The notes: a model not told the origin generated them from the letters alone. A DNA stretch of 64,000 bases from Sorex araneus (GCF_027595985.1 NC_073304.1:45391137-45455136), one strand, 5' to 3'; positions 1-10,940 are shown, numbered from the stretch's first letter. Numbers and translations are program-made.

Positions 1-695
1 CATACCTTCTACAACTTGCCTTTCCATGCTCATAATGGTATATTTTGACAAACAGAATTCATAACACAAAGTCATTCACTTTACTGAAGTTAATGCTTTG
101 CTCTTCCCCCCCATTATTCCTTACCTGAATTATATCCTGACACTATATTTCTGAATTATAATCGCAGAAATTTTTTCACTCTGTCCTCTTAAAGGAGTTA
201 GGCAAGTATTGCCAGAGCAGCCAGTACTTAGTCAAGAGTCCGTTTCCAACTTTACCAGTCCAAGTACCGGATATTCTCATCATTTCATGGGGAGAAAGGG
301 AGGGGAGTAGAATTCACTATGTAACAAGGTGAACAGAGTGGCTTGACATTATGGTCTAATCATACTCCTTGTCATAAACTTCATCTTAATGTCATTTAAG
401 ATCATGTGCACAGTCTTGGGAGCAGCTGACACAATAACAATTTATGTCGAGTTCAAGCCTAGACTAATCCTAAACTTTTCCACATTACCTCTTGCAACCT
501 GAGTAAATTCATAACTGGACAAATATATCTATAGTGTTTTATTCAGCAGATAATGCAATATGGAGAGGTGATTTGGAGTAAGGTTAAACACTGGAGACTG
601 GTTGAACAGCAATCTAGCAAGCCAACGAAGGGGTTATGTGGAATACCTATAAGTAGAGCAAGAATACCGATAAGTAGACCAAGTGATGTATCTTT
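1..695. other. CGRRF1 intron 1, unique sequence
   Basis: AT-rich non-coding sequence with short homopolymers. I see no exon, repeat or RNA gene. It lies downstream of CGRRF1 exon 1 on the minus strand, so it is expected to be intronic. I looked for the next CGRRF1 coding exon across 1-9200 and did not find it. Confidence 0.5.
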
Positions 696-707
696 GGCCT
701 CCACTCT

Positions 708-838
708 CTTTTTTTTCTTTTTGGGTCACATCCAGTGATGCTCAGGGGTTACTCCTGGCTCTGCACTCAGGAATTACTCCCGGTGGTGCTCATTTGTAAG
801 GCAAACACCCTACCCGCTGTGCTATGGCTCCAGCCGCT
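708..838 (-). repeat. tRNA-derived SINE (SOR-type), internally deleted
   Basis: Minus-strand copy (poly-T then 'tttttgggtcaca'). It is flanked by a perfect 12-bp target-site duplication, ggcctccactct at 696-707 and 839-850. About 45 bp of the part around the B box is missing, so this copy is shorter than the usual ~175 bp. Confidence 0.9.
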
Positions 839-904
839 GGCCTCCACTCTCATACTCAGCATTTCTTAAAGTTTCCATGCAAATGTGGATAAAGAAACTG
901 ATGA

Positions 905-1005
905 CTGGGCTGGCGATGTAGCTCAAGGGTAGACAGAGCCTTTGCCTTGCACACTGGACACTCCAAGCTCAATCTACAGCACATATATACCAAAAATACT
1001 GGTGT
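905..1005 (+). repeat. Old tRNA-derived SINE fragment
   Basis: A diverged SINE head ('gggctggcgatgtagctcaa') followed by 'gcctttgccttgcacac' and 'ctacagcac', ending in an A-rich tail. It is clearly older than the SOR-type copies nearby. Confidence 0.6.
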
Positions 1006-1281
1006 TTGTGCATCAGATCACAGCTGTTATTCCTTCTAGTGATGTTAGAAATAAAATAAAACGGTGAAACAGAAAGCTGAATTCCATTCTTATCTTTGCC
1101 AAATCAGAATATTTTTGGCAATTAATACAGTGTGCCAACTAAGTCTATTTCTTAACATTTGTTTCTCTATACTTTCCATGCTCTTTCCTTTGCTATTTCA
1201 ATTTTATACGAAGTCCTCTAGATTTTTGTTTTCCCCTTAATTAATTATTGTTCTTGTTCATAATGCTTAAAAATTTTGGCC

Positions 1282-1506
1282 TCACAATAACCTATAGATT
1301 TCCAATCCTAAGGTTTTTTTCATATTGTCTATGCCCTGCACATACTTTCTTAGCTTCTTGTTAGTAGCAAAACAGTAGAACTGACTTCCTTTCCTGTCTG
1401 GATTCTCAGTGAATCCTTCAAGAATACAGGTTACTTTGAGACTAAAGTCTTTGCCCAGATCTAAACACTTTTTTATCACCCCTTCTGCTTTGAGTTCTAC
1501 TGCCAA
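1282..1506 (-). other. Unrecognised open frame, 74 codons
   Basis: A minus-strand open frame from an ATG at 1506 to a stop at 1282. Its composition is protein-like (Lys-rich, with a C-terminal half rich in K/R and L), unlike the SINE- or microsatellite-derived frames around it. No upstream coding continuation, polyA tail or splice arrangement is convincing, although a cag lies just before the frame. I do not recognise a family. It may be a decayed retrocopy fragment or chance. Confidence 0.2.
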
Positions 1507-1772
1507 TTAAAAACACAGACACATTGTGATGTAGAGGACCTTCTCACCCATGAAGTACGCCAAGACAGAACTTTCATTAGCTTGCTGAATACTGAGACTG
1601 GATCAAGATACAGAAACATTTCATGGGGATATGACTGGAAGAGGAGGGTTGTCTCTGATGGAATTGCTGAGCTAATAAGACTTTGAAAGAATCAGTCAAT
1701 ACCTAAATTTCTGTGCCATACATTGTCAAAAGGAATAAAAGATCTTGAGGTTCTAGGAAAGTCTGAGATGCC

Positions 1773-1945
1773 TTTTTTTTTTCTTTTTGGGTCACACCCG
1801 GCGATGCTCAGAGGTTACTCCTGGCTCTGCACTCAGGAATTACCCCTGGCGGTGCTCAGGGGACCATATGGGATGCTGGGGATCAAACCTGGGTCAGCCG
1901 TGTGCAAGGCAAACGCCCTACCCGCTGTGCTATCACGCCAGCCCC
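1773..1945 (-). repeat. SOR-type SINE, near full length
   Basis: Minus-strand copy with intact A/B box regions and a T-rich left end. It is flanked by a 9-bp duplication, tgagatgcc at 1764-1772 and 1946-1954. A young insertion. Confidence 0.92.
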
Positions 1946-2233
1946 TGAGATGCCGTTTCTAACCATTTTGTATCCTATTCTAGATTGTTCCATGAAAATT
2001 CTTGCCATGGTGTCATAACTTTTCCATGAAGTTTAGTTTGCAAACAAAAGTTATATATATATATTTTTTCTTAGAGAGAAATCTATAAGCCCTCTTCCAC
2101 ACCAGCAATGGCATCACAAAGAATCTACTGCATCTGAACAGTGAGAGGCAAAATAGCAATGGCCAGTGTATTGGGCAAGATCAGCAGGAGACAGAAGACA
2201 CATTAGTAATTTAAAATTAAAAGATATGGTGGA

Positions 2234-2411
2234 AGGGCTGGAGTGATAGCATAGCGGATAAGGCGTTTGCCTTGCATGTGGCCGACCTGGGTTCAAATCC
2301 CAGCATCCCATATGGTACCCTGAGCACCGCCAGGAGTAATTCCTGAGTGCAGAGTCAGGAGTAACCCCTGTGCATCGCCAGGTGTGACCCAAAACCCCCA
2401 AAAAAAAAAAA
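2234..2411 (+). repeat. SOR-type SINE
   Basis: Plus-strand copy starting 'agggctggagtgatagcat' and ending in a 12-nt A run. The duplication atggtgga lies at 2226-2233 and 2412-2419. It inserted immediately upstream of an older SINE. Confidence 0.9.
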
Positions 2412-2419
2412 ATGGTGGA

Positions 2420-2520
2420 GGCGTTGGAGAGATAGTACAATGGGTAGGGCACTTGCCTTACATGGAGCTGACCCAGGTTTGATTCCCAGCATCCCACATG
2501 GTCCCCAAAATACCAATATG
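2420..2520 (+). repeat. SINE fragment feeding a GGAA array
   Basis: A truncated plus-strand SINE ('ggcgttggagagatagtac ... gattcccagcatccca'). Its 3' portion runs straight into the (GGAA)n array, suggesting that the array grew from the SINE tail. Confidence 0.75.
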
Positions 2521-2530
2521 GAGGGAGGGT

Positions 2531-2638
2531 GGAAGGAAGGAAGGAAGGAAGGAAGGAAGGAAGGAAGGAAGGAAGGAAGGAAGGAAGGAAGGAAGGAAGG
2601 AAGGAAGGAAGGAAGGAAGGAAGGAAGGAAGGAAGGAG
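2531..2638 (+). repeat. (GGAA)n microsatellite
   Basis: About 105 bp of nearly pure GGAA units. It yields long open frames in several phases; these are not genes. Confidence 0.97.
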
Positions 2639-2974
2639 AAACAAATCATTGTAAACAAGTACAGGAAAACTGAAAAGACAAGGATGCTTAGGTATCTGAG
2701 ATTAAACAGTTACCATTCCTGGGGCAGGGAAGCAAAGGAAAGCGTATGAACGATTGTAATTCAAAGCTCAAAGAAGGGATCTTTGGAGTTTACCAGCCAG
2801 GCTTTGTGAAGGGTGCTGCTCAGCTGGCTGCTTCTGATATAATAGAGTATGAAAAGGCTGGTTCTAGGTAATAGAGAAAATTACAAATGAAAATAAACTA
2901 CTAAATAAAATGTGGGCTGCCATGTTCCTCCCTCAGAATCACAAAGTACAATATAGAAGAGTGTTTGAGGTTTT

Positions 2975-3310
2975 TTCTTTAACTTTTTTTTTAATTGAGG
3001 GTCTGTGATTTACAATGTTATTAATGATGGCTTCACATAATTCCAACACCACACCCCTTGCCAGTGAAGTTATCTCTCTCCCCTAAGGCCCCAACACCCT
3101 CCTACCTCTCAGTTGAATGGATCAGTTCTTCCACTGTGCTGTCTTTGGCCTTCTGTTGCTATATTGCTGTGTGTCTTTAAGTCCTACATATGACAGAAAT
3201 TATTCTGTATCTATCCATTCCTTCTGACTGACTTCACTCAGCATGAAACATCTAGTTCCATCCATTTTGCATCAAATTACACCATTTGTTCTTTCTTAGA
3301 GTTGCAGAGT
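2975..3310 (-). mobile_element. L1 3' fragment (old)
   Basis: Read on the minus strand, this contains the L1-like phrase 'gctgagtgaagtcagtcag', then 'gatacagaataatttctgtc' and 'atatgtaggacttaaag'. This corresponds to the region just after the end of L1 ORF2. It is diverged and 5' truncated, with no coding capacity. Confidence 0.6.
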
Positions 3311-3804
3311 ACTGGAAGAGGTTTTTGTTATGTCTTTCTCTTTGTTTTTTACGGGTTTTGTCCTTTTTGGGGAAGGTGGGAGAGGGGAAGACAATACTCA
3401 AGTCAGGATTCCGGCTCCAGACCAAAGTGTTTCCTTCTTTGCAGTAACAAGTTAGCTATCCCTATATTTTTTAGTCCCAGAGATGTTGTAACTCACTAGT
3501 TATTACCAAAGATCCATATGCTTTGGCCAAACATTCTCTGCTTTGCTTCTCAGTACCCATTAAGGAACTTATACCCACCGCTGCCCCGGCAGAGGTGTTG
3601 CCACTATACCTCACATCAAGAAATCCTCACTAATGTCAGCATCTCCATCATCACGAGAGGACAGGAGTCAGAGATCTCCAAGGATATCTGTCTTTTCGCA
3701 GGAATATATTTCTCAGCTTCTGTAAAAAGTGTGACATCCATGTCCTGTTGGAGGATGTAGCAGGTGAATGGGTGTGTGGGTCGCACACAATAAATCTAGT
3801 CCAT

Positions 3805-3945
3805 GGACACCAGAGAGTTAGTACTACGGTAAAGCATTCACCTTGCACATGGCCAGTACCACTTAAAGTCAGTCCCCCCTGAGCACAGAGCACAGACTAA
3901 GTCCTGAGTGTCGCCAGGTATGACCCCAAAATAAAAGAATAAGTC
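3805..3945 (+). repeat. Old SINE
   Basis: Diverged SINE: 'gcattcaccttgcacatgg' then 'cctgagtgtcgccaggtatg' and an A-rich end. Confidence 0.6.
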
Positions 3946-4164
3946 TCGTCTAATATTCCAAGCTACCTAAATCTTCTGGTTCCTTTCTCATTATTCCAAG
4001 AAAATTCTGACATGGTGAGTCTTATTAAATATTCTCAAGTCTAAGTCCCAATAACCAAGCAGAAGACTTTAGGTACAGAAGCTGTAAATAAATCTGATAT
4101 GATTTTATGACTCAGTATTATATTCTATTGCCTTAGCTTAACATAGTCCTTATACACTGTAAAT

Positions 4165-4765
4165 ACAGAGTCTTTTTCCCGCATGCCTGGTTGTCTTCCC
4201 CAGGGCCCTCGGAGGGGATGGGCTCCAGCTTCCCTCCCCACCCCGAGTAGAGCTCCCAGCGGCCGAAGACCACCGGAACCTAGCTACAACCATGCTGGAG
4301 GCTCCTCTCTACACCTTCGGACAGGCCTCATACATGAAGGTACCGGCAGAGGAACCCAGGTGTGTGTTATCCCATCAACGGCCAACATCCAGAGAGAGAC
4401 TTAAAAGCAACCTCCCAGAAGCGATATCTTTAGCCTACTTCTCCTCTAGGAGAAACTGGCAATCTTCTGAGAGTTTCCTGCCCCCATGGGACAGCCTTGC
4501 AAGCTTCCCATGGTGTATTCATATGAAAAATCCAGTAACAAGCTGGATCTCATTCCCCTGACCCCAAAGAGCCCCCAGTGCAACATCGTTAGGAGGGCCG
4601 AGTCGAGATAGACTTCTAAGATCTCAGGGATAGGACGAAATGAGATGTTACTAAGCCCGCCTGAGAAATCGGTGATTAACAGGATATTGTGATTGTGTGT
4701 GCGACACTGTAAATAGTCCTTATATATACATTCCTTATGCATAGTCCCCCCAAGTTCCAATGGAT
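4165..4765 (+). mobile_element. Interspersed element sharing sequence with the second SINE family
   Basis: A moderately GC-rich block inside AT-rich intron. Two of its segments match the non-tRNA 3' part of the long SINEs at 41421, 48161 and 60094: 4469-4543 (gagagtttcctgccc...ccagtaacaa) and 4636-4700 (gagatgttactaagcccgcc...). Here they are separated by about 90 bp that those SINEs lack, and are preceded by about 300 bp with no tRNA-like head. It looks like a longer relative or donor of that SINE tail. No open frame of note. Class (LINE 3' end, LTR or other retroposon) is unresolved. Confidence 0.5.
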
Positions 4766-4799
4766 AAAAACTAGCAAAATTTTGCAAGTGCTTTAAAGA

Positions 4800-5690
4800 C
4801 TAGGCTATTTCCAAATAGATTTTTGCTCCTGTTCTATGAGCAAGATGAGACTTGGGCCTCAGGGAAAATGATAATGAAAGTAAGTTTTAAGTATAGATAC
4901 CCTTTGCAAAGCAACTGTCCTATGCTATTATAGGATCTTCTAAGCAAGCAAAAGCAAGTTTTCTCAGAAAACAAACTGATTCCATCAATGAAAGAGGCTT
5001 GGAGTACAAATGTTTCCAGATTCTCATCTTTGTTCAAGTCTATTTAGACATTCCCATTTAAATCCCAAGGCTCCACTCCTTTCCAATGGGTGTTCTAAAA
5101 GAGTCACCAACAAGAATGTGTATTGTTACCGGCACAATTAAAACTGCCCGGTTTTTAGCTCTGTAGGCACATGAAATAAAGTACCTTAGGACCATAGACA
5201 CTCTAATCCTTGATCTGAGTGTTTATGATATAGGCTTGTCATTTCTTTCTATTAGTATTCCACTGACTACAAGCAACCATCCCTTCCCTCTCTTAGTCCT
5301 TCAGTCATTTCTGTCCTGATTGTCAAGTGATTTAGGCACTCAGTTCCCTAAGATTCTTGCTTGAGAAATCATTTCACCCCAATCAACCAAGGGTATTCAC
5401 CTGATTGGCTGTGATGCCAGAGCATGCCATAGATTATAAGATTCTATTTTTCATTGACAAAGAGCTGAAACTAGGACAAAACTAAACCCCAGATAAGAAA
5501 CTATAGACTTCTACTCCCCACCCTATTCTTAGTAACAATTCCATAATCATTCTCTTTAGTAATCCAGCAAAGAGACTAAAAGCACAGAAGGAATTTCAAC
5601 AGAGGATTTAAATCCCCTTACCCCCGACCGCCAAAATGTTATCCAAATATTGAAGAGAGCTGAAAGGCAAAGAGAGGATACTGATTAGTC
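4800..5690. other. Intronic sequence, nothing recognised
   Basis: Unique-looking AT-rich sequence. No exon-like frame, repeat or RNA gene seen. Confidence 0.5.
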
Positions 5691-5705
5691 AAAGAATTAA
5701 TAACA

Positions 5706-5877
5706 GGGGGCTGGAGCAATAGCACAGCGGGTAGGGCATTTGCCTTGCACACAGCTGACCCGAGTTCGATTCCCAGCATCCCATATGGTCCCCTGAGCAC
5801 CTCCAGGGGTAGTTCCTGAGTGCAGAGCCAGGGTAACCCCTGTGCATCACCAGGTGTGACCCAAAAAGCAAAAAAAA
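5706..5877 (+). repeat. SOR-type SINE, full length
   Basis: Head 'ggggctggagcaatagcac', B box 'gagttcgattccc', tail of As. The duplication aattaataaca lies at 5695-5705 and 5878-5888. Young copy. Confidence 0.93.
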
Positions 5878-6329
5878 AATTAATAACAATGGGGGACAGG
5901 GAAGAACTAGCACTCCCTGGACAGAAGTAAAAGCAAAAGAAAACAGCTTAAAACTTAGAGGAAGGATCATGATAGAGCTAGGATGCAGATCATAGGAAAG
6001 GGTCTAATCAGTCAGTCTGTAATCTTGGCTTCAGTTAGTTTGTTAAAAAAAAGAAAATGTGGAAGAAACACCAGTTTATCTACATGATCAAAGCTTACCC
6101 AGAGAGAATATGTGGGTTAGGCCCAATCTGGATGGAAGCAACTGGCACTTACATGATCTTATGGCTCCAGGCAGTGCTTAGCCAGGACTTCCAGAAGTTC
6201 TATAAATATCTGCGTTTCCATTCATGTAAAAGTCATGCCTACATAGACAAAGTTTTTAAACCAAGTCATAACTCTGGCAATGCTAGGACTATCTAGCTCT
6301 GTGTGGTCTTTCAATCACTAACAGGAATT

Positions 6330-6465
6330 TCCTGGAGCCAGAGAAAGTGCAGGAGTTAAGGTGCTTGCCTCGACATAGTCAACTCCAGTTCAATTCCCAG
6401 CATTGCATGCAGTCCCCAAGCACTGTCAGGAGAAATCCCTGAGCACAGACTGAAAAGTAAGTGCT
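6330..6465 (+). repeat. Old SINE
   Basis: Diverged SINE ('ctggagccagagaaagtg ... caattcccagcattgcat') abutting the L1 tail that follows. Confidence 0.65.
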
Positions 6466-6727
6466 GACTCATTTGTGGGATACAAGAAAACATGGTATGA
6501 GACTAAATTCCCAAGGAGAGTAGAAACAAGGGTCGGGAGGATTGGTTCACAATTGGAACTTGACTCAAGTGGTGTGGGTAGAGCGTAGTTAGGGTAAGAG
6601 AAGGGACCTCTATGACAATGACAGCTGGGAATGATCACTCTGGATAAGAAGGGCATGTTAAAAGTTGGTAAACCAACAAACATGATAACCTCTCAGTGCC
6701 TGCATTGCAAACTATAATGCTCAAAAT

Positions 6728-6786
<59 letters not shown>

Positions 6787-6968
6787 AAAGTGCCTGCCAT
6801 AGAGAAGCAGACTAGCAGGGGGTTGGGTGGCGAAGGGAAACTGGGGGTACTGGTGGTGGAAAATGTACACTCGTGAAGGGACGGGGGTTGGAACACTGAA
6901 TGACTGAAAATAAATCATGAACAACTTTGTAACTGTGTTACTCATGGTGATTCAATGCAAAATAAAAA
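6465..6968 (+). mobile_element. L1 3'-end copy (3'UTR and tail)
   Basis: This shares an extended 3'UTR with the copies at 12340-12725 and 42930-43445: 'ctcatttgtggga', 'ctatgacaatgacagctgg', a GA-rich stretch, then 'ctggtggtggaaaatgtaca ... gtaactgtgttactcatgg' and an A-rich end. 5' truncated, no ORF2. The internal GA stretch has expanded to a microsatellite. Confidence 0.7.
6727..6783 (+). repeat. (GA)n microsatellite inside the L1 3'UTR
   Basis: Nearly pure GA dinucleotides at the same relative place in the L1 3'UTR as the GA tracts near 12740, 43255 and 57062. Confidence 0.95.
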
Positions 6969-7020
6969 AATACAATTTAAAAATTCAAAAAGTGAATTTT
7001 TTGAATTTTTAAATTGTATT
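6969..7020. repeat. 23-bp perfect inverted repeat
   Basis: Arms at 6969-6991 and 6998-7020 are exact reverse complements, separated by 6 nt (gtgaat). It lies immediately after the A-rich tail of the L1 copy, so it probably arose during or after that insertion. Not followed by a U run, so it is not a terminator. Confidence 0.9.
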
Positions 7021-7208
7021 GAGTGTTGAGTATTGCCAATTGCGACTGCCAAATAACAAAAAAGAAGTTCTTGACTACTTTTCATCCATAGATACTGGCA
7101 TTATCATTAATATGGCCTTCACTCACTTTCTTCTTCCCAGTCTACAGACAGCTATCTAAGATAAATTGTTGGCTCATTTAAAATTAAAATGTAAAAATAT
7201 AATCAATT

Positions 7209-7360
7209 GGTGCTGGAGAGATAGTACAGAGAGTAAAGTGCTTGCCTTGCATGTGGTTCCGTCTCCAGCACCTTATATAGTCCCTAGAGCCCAACAGGAG
7301 TGATCCAAGAACAGAGCCAGGAGCAAGAATTAAGCACAGCAGTGTGTGGCCCAAATATAT
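7209..7360 (+). repeat. Old SINE
   Basis: 'ggtgctggagagatagtaca' head, with 'cagagccaggagc' and 'agtgtgtggcccaa' at the end. Diverged. Confidence 0.7.
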
Positions 7361-7399
7361 ATTATTTTATATTAGTCAATTATCAAATAGTTACTATTT

Positions 7400-8145
7400 T
7401 CCTTAGTCAAAGAAAAACCACATTTCATTAAGAGAATGACATTATAATCATCAAACTCCTAAATTAGAGTTGCTTTTCTTAATTTAATTAACCAAAAGCT
7501 TCCTACTTCCAATTTCAAACTTCCTTGAAACAAACAATACTAATAAATGTAATGGGTCAAGAATCACAAACTATCAAAAAACTTTCCCCTGACCACAAAA
7601 AAAGCAATTTCTCCTGCTGCAAGCAAGGTCAGGAGCAGTGAGAAAACATCAAAATGCCATAGTCATCCTAAAGATGACATCTAGTTTCAGAAATTAACAA
7701 GGGCCTTGTCATCCTTTAAAGACATCTGTAATTAAAGCGTTGATTTACTTAATTTTCACAGCCATTTGGGGCGGGGGGGGGGGGGGGGGCAGTGTTCATC
7801 AACCTTTTTACACCTGCAGACCAGTACTGGTGCTGCATACAGGTCCATCAACTGCAGTTATAACCTAGGAAAAAACCCGTGGTTTTCAACCTCTCTACAC
7901 GCTGCATTAACACATCTTGGCCTCGACCTCTCTGATCCGGGTATGTTCTCTGAATACCTTCCATCCTTTGCTACATATTATCGAACGTTACAAGATAATC
8001 AGACTTCAAAATCCAGCTCAAGTCTCTCTCCGCAGCAGATGGATTGGTTACAAAAAAAGGAATTTCAACTAGCTTCTCTAAAGCCTGAGACAATGGCATA
8101 TTCTCAAGAGAAAGTTTAGAATCTCTGGGCTGGAAAAGTAGTTCA
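7400..8145. other. Intronic sequence with a poly-G run
   Basis: No exon or repeat recognised apart from a run of about 20 G at 7769-7790, which is prone to length change and sequencing error. Confidence 0.5.
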
Positions 8146-8158
8146 AGATTATCCAACG

Positions 8159-8324
8159 TGGGGGCTGGAGTGATAGCACAGCGGGTAGGGCGTTTTCCTT
8201 GCACGCGGTCGACCCGGGTTGGAATCCCAGCATCCCATATGGTCCCCTGAGCACGGCCAGGGGTAATTCCTGAGTGCAGAGCCAGGAGTAACCCCTGTGC
8301 ATCGCCAGGTGTGACTCAAAAAGC

Positions 8325-8326
<2 letters not shown>
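8159..8326 (+). repeat. SOR-type SINE, first of a tandem pair
   Basis: Full-length head and body. Its tail region has become a (TA)n tract. Together with the next copy it lies between one pair of duplications, attatccaacg at 8148-8158 and 8567-8577, so the second copy probably landed in the tail of the first. Confidence 0.9.
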
Positions 8327-8355
<29 letters not shown>

Positions 8356-8356
8356 T
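8327..8356 (+). repeat. (TA)n microsatellite
   Basis: About 30 bp of pure TA at the 3' end of the preceding SINE. Confidence 0.95.
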
Positions 8357-8377
8357 TCCAACCCATTAAAAAAAGGG

Positions 8378-8566
8378 GGGGGGGGCTAGAGCAATAGCAC
8401 AGCGGGTAGGGCCTTTGCCTTGCACGCGGCCCACCTGGGTTCAGTTCCCAGCATCCCATATGGTCCCCTGAGAACCGCCAGGGGTAATTAATTCCTGAGT
8501 GCAGAGCCAGGAGTAACCCCTGTGCATCGCCAGGTGTGACCCAAAAAGCTAAAAAAAAAAAAAAAA
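8378..8566 (+). repeat. SOR-type SINE, second of the pair
   Basis: Full-length copy preceded by a G run and ending in about 17 As. It carries a small 'taatta' duplication in the middle ('ggtaattaattcctgagtg'). Confidence 0.9.
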
Positions 8567-9218
8567 ATTATCCAACGCTCGGGTGTCTTGTCCTAAATGA
8601 GCTAATTTCCTCTCTTAATGTTACTTATCTCTCCGGTCTTTCACCTCTCAAATTATGACATTATAATTCCATCTAGTAAATGTTACATTCCAAAGGTATG
8701 GAATATGTGTAGACTAGTACCTTCCCAAATGATAACCGAGTTCAGCTGTAAACTATACTGAAAGGTATGCAGGCCAGCACTCCGGTTCGGGCTGGGGAAC
8801 AACAGTGCATGGTATGAGCATTACCTAGGAGAAACTTGATTCCGTGGGGACACACAGAAGACCCCAACCCCGAACAGCCGCCTGCTGGACAAGCACTCTG
8901 TCCTAACATCATACTTGGGCCTTCCTGGCAGTTTTATTATCTAAACACAAAGCTGGGGAGTAGACCTCAACCTGGCACCACCCCAGAGGATCGCAGACCC
9001 GGGGACCGAAAAGTGTGGCAAGGGTAGTAATGCAGGTGCTGGGTACACCCTGTTATTCTCTAGGGTCCAGCAGGAGTCCCTGGTCCCGGCATCCGGAGAG
9101 GTCAAGGCACTCCAACCCCACAGACTCCCGGCTCCGACGTCCTCGGATGCTTGTCGTGACCCCGCTGTCCGACTGTCAGTCCCCTTCGTCCTTTGCCACT
9201 GGCCCCTGGGACACTTAC

Positions 9219-9322
9219 CATCCCAGTACCAGGCCAGTAGTCACGATGAAGCAGGTAAAGACCACCGCGATGTAGAAAAGCGGCGAGTATTCATAGAGTG
9301 TTACTAAAAACACCGCAGCCAT
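9219..9322 (-). CDS. CGRRF1: CGRRF1, first coding exon
   Basis: Cell growth regulator with RING finger domain 1, a membrane-associated RING-type protein described as a ubiquitin ligase. The minus-strand ATG is at 9322-9320. The exon encodes 34 residues and the first two bases of a Trp codon (MAAVFLVTLYEYSPLFYIAV... then ...GLVLG), followed by a consensus donor GTAAGT whose G is base 9218. The residues match my memory of the CGRRF1 N terminus. About residues 15-34 form a hydrophobic membrane segment. The RING domain, encoded by later exons, is not in this window: I searched 1-9200 for the next exon and did not see it, so intron 1 runs past the left edge. The exon sits in a GC-rich promoter and is divergent from GMFB. 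Confidence 0.9.
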
Positions 9323-9660
9323 CTGGGTCTCCTAGGCTGAGCCAGGGGCCAGCCACCCGGCTCAACTCTACCGGGCCCCGGCCCGGCCGGGGAGAGCCAC
9401 TACGGTGCCCCAGAGCAGACAAACTTTGTCGGTCGGCACTCGTTTAGAGTTCCTGTAGACCAGTCGTCCCGGAAGCTTCGCGGTGGAACTGTTGTGCCAA
9501 TCACGACGTCGCCTGCAAGTGTTGCCCCGCCCCACCGCTCTCGTCCCTGACTATTGGCTGCATTGAGAGGCGGGGCTCTTATTCGCTCCGCCCCCCGGGA
9601 TTGATACTCGAAGCGCGTCTCTGCAGGTCTCTTCTGGCAGCGGTCGCTTTCCTGTGGCAA
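9323..9660 (-). promoter_or_regulatory. CGRRF1: CGRRF1 promoter / 5'UTR, CpG-rich
   Basis: GC- and CpG-rich block upstream of the CGRRF1 ATG, without a TATA box. It holds CCAAT boxes in both directions (ccaat at 9497-9501, attgg at 9553-9557), a CRE-like 'cgacgtcg' at 9504-9511 and a GC box 'ccgcccc' near 9588. That layout suits a housekeeping promoter. The transcription start cannot be fixed from sequence alone. Confidence 0.65.
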
Positions 9661-10035
9661 CTTCTGGCTAGATATTGGGGCCACCTTCCTCCAGCAAGAG
9701 GCAAGATTTTTTTTTTTTGACGCCAGACTAAGCAGAAGAAATCTGAAATTCACGCCCGAGAGCCAAAATCCGTGAAACTCTGCTTATTGGGTTCTGAGGT
9801 CAGTTTGGGAAGCGGCGGGCATTGTGGGCTCTACAAAGTGAAATAAGCCCATCCCCATTCTTGTTTTATCAAGACTAGGATAAGAATTGAATATGAATAG
9901 CAGCCACAAGAAATACCAAAAGGAGTCCATCAATCACGTTTACACTTGCCTTGTCAGCTTCTTCAAATTCAATTTGATATAGAGAAAAATTAGCATTTTT
10001 GTGTCAAAGTTTCTGAGTACCTCGTGAAAATAAAA
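9660..10035. other. Intergenic, nothing recognised
   Basis: Falls from GC-rich to AT-rich sequence away from the CGRRF1 promoter. No gene or repeat seen apart from a T10 run near 9710. Confidence 0.45.
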
Positions 10036-10049
10036 TTTAACATCCTCCT

Positions 10050-10230
10050 GGGGCTGGAGCAATAGCACAGCGGGTAGGGCGTTTGCCTTGCACGCGGCCG
10101 ACCCGGGCTCGAGTCCCAGCATCCCATATGGTCCACTGAGCACCGCTGGGAGTAATTCCTGAGTGTAAAGCCAGGAGTAACCCCTGTGCATCGCCGGGTG
10201 TGACCCAAAAAGCAAAAAAAAAAAAAAAAA
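10050..10230 (+). repeat. SOR-type SINE, full length
   Basis: The duplication ttaacatcctcct lies at 10037-10049 and 10231-10243. Intact head, B box and A17 tail. Young copy. Confidence 0.95.
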
Positions 10231-10307
10231 TTAACATCCTCCTACATCCCCTTACTTTTCTCCTCCCTCTGCATCCCTCAAATTCAATTAAAGATTTGAA
10301 TTTTGTT

Positions 10308-10452
10308 GGGCAGAAGGATAGTACCTGTTAGTACAATGAGTAGGGCATTTTTCTCTCATGCAACCAACCTAGGTTCCATCCCTAGCACCCCCTATGCTCC
10401 TCCGAGCCAGTCAGGAATGATCCCTGAGCACCACTGGGGGTGGGGGGGTTTT
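10308..10452 (+). repeat. Old SINE
   Basis: Diverged copy: 'acaatgagtagggcatttt', 'aggttccatccctagcacc', 'gatccctgagcaccac'. Confidence 0.7.
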
Positions 10453-10754
10453 GAATTGTGAACATTTTGCATTTGTGTTCTTAATATGTGTGTGCACATA
10501 TATAAACACATACACACATATAGATCCACACGTTTTTGTGGGGCATAAACCTGGAAATGCTTGCTCCAACCCTTTGAGCTTCTACCCAGCCCTATATATA
10601 ACATTTTAAATATTAGATTTCTAATATTTAATATTTTCATTTATAGTATTAAATATTAGCAAAAAGCTCATCCCCTTGGATAATTTTCTTTATTATTAGC
10701 TTCATAGCCTTTCTAGTAGTGAAATAGAAATGTTGGTGCTGGTACAATTAACTT

Positions 10755-10922
10755 TGTATTTTATTCATTTTGGTTTTAGGGGGTCACACCTTGGTGTTCA
10801 GGGCTTACTCCCAGCTCTACACTGAGGGATCTCTCCTAGCAGGGTTAATAAGACCAGCAATCAAAACCGGGTCAGAGGTGTACAAGGCAAGCACACTACC
10901 CTCTGTGCTATCTCTACAGCCC
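10755..10922 (-). repeat. Old SINE
   Basis: Minus copy starting 'gggggtcacaccttggtg' and ending 'gctatctctacagccccc'. About 20% diverged by eye. Confidence 0.75.
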
Positions 10923-10940
10923 CCAACAATGTAATTTTTT

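Noticed and set aside
708-838. tRNA genes suggested by A/B-box motifs in this and similar repeats
   Set aside because: These are tRNA-derived SINEs, not folded tRNA genes; no complete cloverleaf was seen.
2114-2749. Frames rich in Phe-Leu-Pro-Ser or Lys-Glu-Gly-Arg
   Set aside because: Translation of the GGAA array and neighbouring SINEs.
7766-8119. 117-codon open frame
   Set aside because: Begins in a poly-G run and shows no family resemblance; no splice signals that would join it to CGRRF1.
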